This document shows, piece after piece, positions 6,487 to 11,627 of a stretch of 11,627 nt of DNA (positions are counted from its first letter, which is position 1; each line of letters starts with the position of its first letter). This DNA is from an uncultured Selenomonadaceae bacterium (GTDB lineage: Bacteria; Bacillota; Negativicutes; Selenomonadales; Selenomonadaceae), in assembly GCA_905235425.1 (NCBI GenBank), contig CAJOKY010000043.1:1-11627 (forward strand), given 5' to 3'. Under the pieces are notes generated by a model. That model ran no database searches, was not told the origin of the DNA, and saw only the letters and a program-made list of their open reading frames with translations. The position numbers and the translations under genes were made by a program.

Positions 6487-6519
6487 AACAAAAAAGTAAT
6501 AATAATCACACGATTTTTA

Positions 6520-6528
6520 TGCTATAAT
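6520..6528 (+). promoter_or_regulatory. Extended -10 promoter (TGCTATAAT) for the GTPase gene
   Basis: TGCTATAAT matches TGnTATAAT exactly and lies 43 bp before the GTPase ATG. The upstream AT-rich run has no good -35. The start site would be near 6535, with a leader of under 40 nt that holds the AAGGTGAT ribosome site (6561-6568). The gene therefore has its own promoter inside the repeat-bracketed segment. Confidence 0.6.
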
Positions 6529-6571
6529 TAATGCCTGTAAATAAATTTGCAAATTTCTAAAAGGTGATATT

Positions 6572-9295
6572 ATGGAAAATTGGGAAGAAAGCAAAGAAAA
6601 CTTTATTGAAGGACTCCGAAACGCTGACAGAATCTTCAACGACATTTTCAAAATCGATCGTGACGAATTGGTTATTCAAGGGTTGGAAAGAGAAGAATTA
6701 AAATCTTTACAAGCGGCTAATCAAAAAATTTTGAAGAAATTGGAAAGTCGCGAATTTACCGTTGCAATAGTAGGATTGGAAAAAGCGGGTAAAAGTACTC
6801 TCGGTAATGCGCTTATTAAATCTCAGGTACTTCCGGAATATGCGCAACGTTGCACGTACACTACAACAGAAATTCGCTCCGGTAGCGTTGACAATGCAGA
6901 AATATATTTTTACAGTCGCGATGAATTTAATACCAATTTCAAACGTATGTTGGCTGAAATAGAATATCCCGATGTAGCGGATTTTTCTTCAATGACGTTG
7001 GAAGCATTTAACAGCTATTGGCGTGCAGTTGAAACAGATCCCAAAAAACGCGGAATTTTTACTTTGTACAACGGCAACACGGCTGAAGATATCAAGACAA
7101 TATTAAAATATAAATCAAAAATTATTCCGCTGTTGGGTCACCCCAAAATGAACTTTGGCGCAGAATATTGGACAAGCGGCGATGAGTTCAATGAATTTAA
7201 GACGTACATTACAGGTATGGCTGGGAAAAATTCAGACGGCAGTGTAATTCGTGAGCCCCATCCTTACGCCGTCAAAAATGTACTTATTCGGTCAACGCAA
7301 CTTGCTGAAATGAGTCACTTGGTGCTTTACGATGTGCCGGGATTTGATTCACCTACAGAACTTCATAAGCGTCAAACTGAAGATATGTTAAAAGAAGCCG
7401 ATGCTATTATTTTGGTAACAAATGTAGGTGACAGACCGGATCTCGTCGGTACACAGCTTGATATGTTACGCAAAGGTCAAGATGCTGACGGTATAAAGCT
7501 TAGTGAAAAGGCGTTTATTTTCGGCAACAAAATTGATAGCGCACCGGACTTATTGACAGCTAAGAGTAATTTTGCCGCGTTGAGAAATGGCGCCGTAGAC
7601 AATCAAATTGCACTTTTTGAACATATTTGTAGCGGTTCGGCAAGGGCTTATCTTGAAAAATTGGGATTAATCGCAGGCAACTTTTCAAGCAAACGTCTTG
7701 ACGAATGGGAAATGCCGGATGGCATAGACGTACTGCATGAAAAAATGCGTAACTATTATGATAACGATCGCTTTTTGGTTTTAAAACGCCGCGCAGAAAA
7801 TACACTTACACAAACTCGGTCGGTTCTTCAAAATCTTTTGGATAGATACAGCACAGGGGAATTAAATGTTTCCGATATCAGCACAGAAATTTGCATGGAA
7901 ATGCAAGGCAATTATAAACTGTTCAAAAAAGAATCGGCAACAATTACGAAACAGCATACCGATAAAATTTTAAAGGAACGTCCTTTTACTGTTTCATTAA
8001 AAGAAGACGTTGACAAAATCTTTCCGCTTGTAAATGATGCTTATGCGCAACTTATTTCGGACGTAGAAAGAGACCTTGCCATAGACCCCGACGGCGTTTA
8101 TCCGACAACTAAAGTTGACAGCAATGCTCGTGACAAGCTCGGCAAAATTTTTATTGAAAATATAGTTATCAGCGCATCACGGTTTACCTTTGAAAGACAA
8201 ACCGCACTTAGGCAAGCATTGGTAAATTTATTCTTGGAAATTATGAGTATAGAGCAGGGGACAATTTACAAGGCGGAACTTGAAAAATCTGTCAATGAAT
8301 TATTTGATAGAATGCTGATTAAAGACGGTGCAACTTGCAATTTTAATTCACTTGTCGAACGCTTTATAACGACTTTGATTCAAACTCTTATCAGCAATCC
8401 CTTTGCTAAGGAGGAACGCTTAAATAAAGTCAAGGAAACTTTTGAGGAACTTGTATCACTTGCCGTTTATTACAATATGCCTACAGACAGTGCCGAAAGA
8501 AATAATTTAAAGCTTAATCGTTTAGAAGATGACTGCATTAACTTTTTTGAAAAAATTTTGGCTCATGAAGGCGTTGATATAGAAATGGATATTGATGCCG
8601 GAGAAAATGAAAGTTTTATTCGCAATATCTTTAGAGAGCATGTGGATATACTTTGTAAAGGCGCCTATCTCGCGATAGATTTATTGCCTTTCGGCAAGTG
8701 GGCTAAATTGCTGATGAAAGCCGGAATAAATTTAACTGCCTCTAACTCTGATAAATCTGTATCTGACATTAACAGGCTTGACAGTAAGCTGGAAGATTTA
8801 TTCTACAATTCCAAAAATAATTGGATACGCCTTTCTGCCGAACAAAAAGTACAGGCGATTGAAAAGGTTATAAATGCCTACGCTCACAGCACTCTAAATT
8901 TAAAAACACGCAATGAAGAAGATTATACTTTACCGCAAAAGCTTAATGAAATACAAAAACGCGCTAAAAATTCCTACATTATGGGCAGTAAAGACGATAT
9001 GATAGCGACGTTGAACGCGGATATTTTCATTTTGCGTGACATAACGCGCAAAGCCGTAATTAACGCCATAGGATTGGAACGCGCATTTGTTTCTGTCGTC
9101 ACGAAAAATGTTGAGTTGATTCGTGAGCATCTTGATGAAGGCGAAGGAGCAAAAGCATATCGCGCTTGGATAAGAGAAAACGCGGCAAAACTTATGCCGA
9201 CACGTTTTGAAGATATTATCGAACAAGGCGCCATTCGTGAAAATCGTAAAGCTATAGTAAGCGCAGTAAAAAGTTTATTGATCAAGTGGGAGTGA
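6572..9295 (+). CDS. Dynamin-like large GTPase
   Basis: 907-residue bacterial dynamin-family protein. N-terminal helical segment (1-60), then a GTPase domain: G1 GLEKAGKST (68-76); G2 threonines in RCTYTTTEI (93-101); G3 DVPG (254-257); G4 NKID (319-322). After about residue 400 come long helical stretches expected for a dynamin stalk or bundle. A hydrophobic, partly amphipathic patch at about 693-722 (CKGAYLAIDLLPFGKWAKLL) could be the membrane-contacting paddle. No signal peptide or clear transmembrane span is seen. Bacterial dynamins remodel membranes in stress, division, vesicle release or phage response; which applies here cannot be told. The ATG follows AAGGTGAT at good spacing. It is a single gene with its own promoter, and no second dynamin, Leo-type partner or nuclease lies beside it. 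It converges on the amidase with an 18-bp gap and no visible terminator. Flanked by direct repeats, it looks like inserted cargo; parts appear more AT-rich than mfd. Confidence 0.88.
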   Translation: MENWEESKENFIEGLRNADRIFNDIFKIDRDELVIQGLEREELKSLQAANQKILKKLESREFTVAIVGLEKAGKSTLGNALIKSQVLPEYAQRCTYTTTEIRSGSVDNAEIYFYSRDEFNTNFKRMLAEIEYPDVADFSSMTLEAFNSYWRAVETDPKKRGIFTLYNGNTAEDIKTILKYKSKIIPLLGHPKMNFGAEYWTSGDEFNEFKTYITGMAGKNSDGSVIREPHPYAVKNVLIRSTQLAEMSHLVLYDVPGFDSPTELHKRQTEDMLKEADAIILVTNVGDRPDLVGTQLDMLRKGQDADGIKLSEKAFIFGNKIDSAPDLLTAKSNFAALRNGAVDNQIALFEHICSGSARAYLEKLGLIAGNFSSKRLDEWEMPDGIDVLHEKMRNYYDNDRFLVLKRRAENTLTQTRSVLQNLLDRYSTGELNVSDISTEICMEMQGNYKLFKKESATITKQHTDKILKERPFTVSLKEDVDKIFPLVNDAYAQLISDVERDLAIDPDGVYPTTKVDSNARDKLGKIFIENIVISASRFTFERQTALRQALVNLFLEIMSIEQGTIYKAELEKSVNELFDRMLIKDGATCNFNSLVERFITTLIQTLISNPFAKEERLNKVKETFEELVSLAVYYNMPTDSAERNNLKLNRLEDDCINFFEKILAHEGVDIEMDIDAGENESFIRNIFREHVDILCKGAYLAIDLLPFGKWAKLLMKAGINLTASNSDKSVSDINRLDSKLEDLFYNSKNNWIRLSAEQKVQAIEKVINAYAHSTLNLKTRNEEDYTLPQKLNEIQKRAKNSYIMGSKDDMIATLNADIFILRDITRKAVINAIGLERAFVSVVTKNVELIREHLDEGEGAKAYRAWIRENAAKLMPTRFEDIIEQGAIRENRKAIVSAVKSLLIKWE

Positions 9296-9313
9296 AGTAT
9301 TTAAACAGCCGTT

Positions 9314-9955
9314 TTACGCGGGGAAAAATTTTAAGCCGTCGCCTTCCAATGCCTCTCTAAGCGCTCGCATAAAAATAGGACCGGGATCGGATTTACCGGC
9401 AAAATAATCCGGATCGTTTTCAATACGCAAGCCGCTTTCAATCGCCTCCAGTTGCTGATAATGTCCAAACACGTATTCAATCGCAGGATATTTTTCATGC
9501 AGGTAACGAATCAATTCAATATTCGCCTGCAACTGCGCTTGAGTCAAGTCCTCGACATTTTCGACGCCGCCTACATTTTCAATACCTATTGCGCACCAAT
9601 TATAGCCGATTGCATGACGCGCCAAATAATTTTCCGGCATTGTACGGTAAATCGTGCCGTCTCTGTCAACTATGAACTGAGAAGAAACATTAACCGTACC
9701 GTCATCGAGCGTTTCATCATAAAAAGTGTAATACGCCGATTCCCACGTATCACCTGCCGTCCAATGCACCACTACCGCCTTAGGCTCAATTCTCGTCGCG
9801 GCAAAGCCGTAATGCTCCAACGAATATTCTCTTGTAAGACGTTCGCGATAGTCATTCCAAATTACCGGCTTGTCAATGATATTCGGCGCGGCGTAGGTTA
9901 TTGACGCTAAAAATAAAATCTGCGCGATTAACGCAGTTAAAAATTTTTTAGTCAT
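9314..9955 (-). CDS. Secreted N-acetylmuramoyl-L-alanine amidase (Amidase_2 / AmpD-AmiD family)
   Basis: Zinc amidase that cleaves the MurNAc-L-Ala bond of peptidoglycan. The 213 residues begin with a signal peptide (MTKKFLTALIAQILFLASITYA, cleavage near 22-23). There is no lipobox Cys, so it should be released or periplasmic. Zinc ligands by family alignment: H64 (VVVHWTAG), H165 (FGHYQ) and D190 in KSDPGP, with K188 matching the conserved Lys. E126 (GIENVG) is a likely catalytic Glu, and H114 (ARHAIGYN) the family's substrate-side His. VSSQFIVDRDGTIYR is also typical. The C-terminus GLKFFPA is encoded by the right copy of the direct repeat. The ATG overlaps the stop of the upstream gene (TAATG), and the nearest SD-like AAGGA is about 13 nt away, so translation is probably coupled. 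It could instead be a phage-derived lysin, but the host-style signal peptide argues for a cell-wall enzyme. Confidence 0.9.
   Translation of the reverse strand: MTKKFLTALIAQILFLASITYAAPNIIDKPVIWNDYRERLTREYSLEHYGFAATRIEPKAVVVHWTAGDTWESAYYTFYDETLDDGTVNVSSQFIVDRDGTIYRTMPENYLARHAIGYNWCAIGIENVGGVENVEDLTQAQLQANIELIRYLHEKYPAIEYVFGHYQQLEAIESGLRIENDPDYFAGKSDPGPIFMRALREALEGDGLKFFPA
9316..9339. repeat. Right copy of the 24-nt direct repeat, inside the amidase 3' end
   Basis: Same core GGGAAAAATTTTAAGCCGT (9321-9339) as 6452-6470, preceded by ACGC plus one mismatch. It encodes the last seven residues of the amidase (GLKFFPA). The distance from the left copy is 2869 bp and the segment holds exactly one gene, the dynamin-like GTPase. 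Confidence 0.75.
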
Positions 9956-10779
9956 TATATATCACAATTCCTTTCACGCTTTACAATAAAGTCATGCAAA
10001 TCAGGTCTAGGTATCGGATATTGAATTGCAGGATACTGCGCGGCAAGAGAGTTTGACACAATAATTTTGTGCATTTGAATCATTAATGTTATTTCGCGCT
10101 TGGAAAAATTTTCTGTTAAAAATTTCAATAATGCCGTATCGTTTTTAGTTATTTGCTGATTAAAGCGCGGCACAACAATTTGAAACATCTCTGCCTGTAA
10201 CTTCGCTTCAAACCAATTTTTATTTCGCGTATATTCGGCAAGTGCCTTTCTGTATTTTTCAATGTCGCCGGAATATTTTTTGTAAAGCTCTTCCAAAGTA
10301 GGGTCTTCTGCGTAAACCGAAAGTTTTTCGCAACTTAAATAAAATTCGCTGACGTATAATTCACAGCAAAATTCTACAATGCCGTCATGAACATCATCTT
10401 CCTCATCGGAGCTTATATAATCCGCCAAAAGTTTTTGGTACTTGCCGCCTTTGTAAATTCTATAAACAAAATCTATCAAATCATTTTGAAAGCTTTCTTC
10501 CGCAATTTGTTCGACGATATCGCCGTAATTGAAACCGTGACCATAGCCCCAATTATCTGAAATAGCGTCTTTATAAAGTTCGTCAAATGGACTGCGGTAA
10601 TACGGACGAATGATAACTTCTGCAAGTTCTCTAAAAGTTTTTGTGTAGAAGTTATCCGGAAAATAGCCGTATTCAAAAGATTTTATAATATCGCTTTCAA
10701 CTTCCGCATTTGCACGGGCAATAATTTTTGGTAAAATCGTTGTTTCAATTTCGTCCGTAATGACTTTATATTTCTCCAT
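9955..10779 (-). CDS. Hypothetical protein, 274 aa, unknown
   Basis: Not recognised. Predominantly helical, acidic and cytoplasmic-looking, with many Tyr/Phe and no signal peptide, transmembrane span or nucleotide-binding motif. Visible landmarks: an aromatic Gly-rich stretch NWGYGHGFNYGD (about 76-87), an acidic run SSDEEDD (123-129), a Cys pair (138-139) followed by C150, and a Pro-rich end PAIQYPIPRP (250-259). The start is supported by AAAGGA about 11 nt upstream. Its TAA overlaps the ATG of the amidase (TAATG), so the two form a translationally coupled pair. A linked role in cell-wall turnover is possible, but only from context. No promoter is evident between it and the terminator behind pckA, so it may rely on read-through from pckA. 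Confidence 0.8.
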   Translation of the reverse strand: MEKYKVITDEIETTILPKIIARANAEVESDIIKSFEYGYFPDNFYTKTFRELAEVIIRPYYRSPFDELYKDAISDNWGYGHGFNYGDIVEQIAEESFQNDLIDFVYRIYKGGKYQKLLADYISSDEEDDVHDGIVEFCCELYVSEFYLSCEKLSVYAEDPTLEELYKKYSGDIEKYRKALAEYTRNKNWFEAKLQAEMFQIVVPRFNQQITKNDTALLKFLTENFSKREITLMIQMHKIIVSNSLAAQYPAIQYPIPRPDLHDFIVKRERNCDI

Positions 10780-10799
10780 ATAAAATATTTTCCTTTACC

Positions 10800-10838
10800 A
10801 AAAAAGCCCGCCGCAAATTTTGTGACGAGCCTTTTTTT
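10800..10838 (-). terminator. Rho-independent terminator of pckA
   Basis: On the minus strand an A-run and GGCTCGTC (10824-10838) pair with GGCGGGC and a run of six T (10800-10812) around a loop containing CAAAATTTG. Pairing is complete on the minus-strand RNA if four G-U pairs are allowed. The same positions would be C-A mismatches on the plus strand, so the hairpin suits minus-strand transcripts. It lies 84 bp after the pckA stop and just before the hypothetical gene. Confidence 0.75.
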
Positions 10839-10921
10839 AGCTGGTAGCAAGTAGCTGGTAACTGGTAGCGATTAGCTTTTAGGAAATCATCTGTTCCCTA
10901 ATCCCTAATCCCTGTTCCCTA
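10838..10921. repeat. Twelve-unit heptamer array downstream of pckA
   Basis: Exactly 84 bp that read in phase as twelve 7-mers. Seven are of the TAG type: TAGCTGG, TAGCAAG, TAGCTGG, TAACTGG, TAGCGAT, TAGCTTT, TAGGAAA (10838-10886). TCATCTG is the bridging unit. Four are of the opposite type: TTCCCTA, ATCCCTA, ATCCCTG, TTCCCTA (10894-10921). The bridge TAGGAAATCATCTGTTCCCT resembles TAGAAATACTGTTCCCT at 3077-3093. The array begins at the last base of the terminator stem and ends one base before the pckA stop codon, so it fills the whole gap between them. Confidence 0.85.
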
Positions 10922-10922
10922 A

Positions 10923-11627
10923 TTAGAGTTGCGGACCTGCGGGAACAAGTGCTTTACCTGCCTCGTTGTATTCGTACTTTTTGAAGTTTTTGATAAAGCG
11001 TTCTGCCAAATCTTTCGCTTTTTTATCCCATTCAGAAGGATCGGCATAAGTGTCACGCGGATCAAGAATTTCAGTAGCAACGCCTTCAAGTTTTGTAGGA
11101 ACTTCAAGGTTGAAAATGTCAATTTTCTTTGTAGGAGCGTTATTAATAGCGCCGCCGAGAATAGCGTCGATAATGCCGCGAGTATCTTTAATGGAAATGC
11201 GCTTGCCGCTACCATTCCAGCCGGTATTGACAAGGTACGCCTTCGCGCCGCTGGCTTCCATACGTTTTACTAATTCTTCCGCGTACTTTGTGGGGTGCAG
11301 TTCAAGGAAGGCTTGACCGAAACACGCGCTGAATGTAGGCGTAGGTTCGGTAATGCCGCGTTCAGTACCTGCCAATTTCGCCGTAAAGCCGCTGAGGAAG
11401 TAATATTTAGTCTGTTCGGAAGTCAAAATCGATACAGGCGGAAGTACGCCAAATGCATCAGCGCTAAGGAAGATTACAGACTTTGCGGCAGGACCGTGAC
11501 TGTCGGGACGTACGATATTTTTAATGTGGTAAATCGGATAGCTTACGCGCGTATTTTCCGTGACACTTTTATCTTTAAAGTCAATCTTGCCGTCTTTGTC
11601 AACCGTGACATTTTCCAACAGCGCATC
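10923..11627 (-). CDS. pckA: ATP-dependent phosphoenolpyruvate carboxykinase, C-terminal part (cut by window edge)
   Basis: Converts oxaloacetate and ATP to PEP, CO2 and ADP, or the reverse in CO2-fixing fermenters. 234 residues of the C-terminal end are visible, from DALLENVTV to AGPQL, aligning by eye with E. coli PckA from about residue 306 to its end. Recognisable blocks: ENTRVSYPIYHI (substrate-binding Arg), FLSADAFGVLPP, FLSGFTAKLAGTERGITEPTPTFSACFG, AYLVNTGWNGSGKRISIKDTR (nucleotide-contacting region) and ILDPRDTYA. The kinase-1a P-loop and metal-binding Asp pair are beyond the window. It runs in the same direction as the hypothetical-amidase pair, separated by a terminator and a heptamer array that abuts its TAA stop. 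Confidence 0.97.
   Translation of the reverse strand, partial: DALLENVTVDKDGKIDFKDKSVTENTRVSYPIYHIKNIVRPDSHGPAAKSVIFLSADAFGVLPPVSILTSEQTKYYFLSGFTAKLAGTERGITEPTPTFSACFGQAFLELHPTKYAEELVKRMEASGAKAYLVNTGWNGSGKRISIKDTRGIIDAILGGAINNAPTKKIDIFNLEVPTKLEGVATEILDPRDTYADPSEWDKKAKDLAERFIKNFKKYEYNEAGKALVPAGPQL

Noticed and set aside
6572..9295. LeoABC-type or paired dynamin toxin/defence operon
   Set aside because: Only one dynamin gene is present and no partner ORF lies on either side in the same direction.
6572..9295. GTPase segment as a transposon or insertion sequence
   Set aside because: No transposase, integrase or terminal inverted repeats are visible; only direct repeats are seen, so no formal mobile_element call is made.
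9452..9904. 150-codon plus-strand open frame opposite the amidase
   Set aside because: The opposite strand encodes a full Amidase_2 protein with catalytic residues. This frame is Ile/Arg-rich antisense translation without family features.
10838..10921. CRISPR-like array
   Set aside because: Units are 7 bp with no spacers of about 30 bp and no cas genes.

Overview
The window reads as chromosomal DNA of a low-to-moderate GC Firmicutes-type bacterium. Three things suggest this: strong AGGAGG/AAGGTGAT-type ribosome binding sites, PriA and Mfd of the Gram-positive kind, and an E. coli-like ATP-dependent PEP carboxykinase. The PriA N-terminus and the enzyme set would fit a Negativicutes (Selenomonadales-like) anaerobe. 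That placement comes from memory of family sequences and is not proven here.

Layout, left to right. A truncated Orn/Lys/Arg decarboxylase (minus) enters from the left edge. A leader region of about 480 bp follows, holding a possible 53-residue ORF and candidate promoters for priA. priA (plus, primosomal helicase) and mfd (minus, transcription-repair coupling factor) are convergent and meet in a heptamer-built inverted repeat. mfd and a 907-residue dynamin-like GTPase (plus) are divergent, each with an extended -10 promoter. The GTPase converges on a minus-strand pair: a secreted Amidase_2 peptidoglycan amidase, and upstream of it an unrecognised 274-residue protein, coupled by a TAATG overlap. 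A terminator and a long heptamer array separate that pair from the 3' part of pckA (minus), which runs off the right edge.

Two layers are not explained by the genes. First, a family of 7-bp-period repeats occurs at least four times and perhaps six. The complete copies have a left arm of TAGNNNN units, a junction like TAGAAATACTG, and a right arm of TTCCCTA/G units. Copies sit at gene ends, where their TAG supplies the stop codons of both priA and mfd, and two copies lie in frame inside mfd. Second, the dynamin gene is flanked by direct repeats (24 nt, one mismatch). The right copy is the 3' end of the amidase gene. The left copy, just upstream of mfd, preserves the same reading frame (GLKFFPA-stop). 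This looks like an insertion or duplication scar at the amidase 3' end, with the GTPase gene as cargo.

Functionally, PriA (replication restart) and Mfd (removal of stalled RNA polymerase) both belong to genome maintenance. The decarboxylase and PckA are metabolic. The dynamin-like GTPase is the accessory-looking gene.
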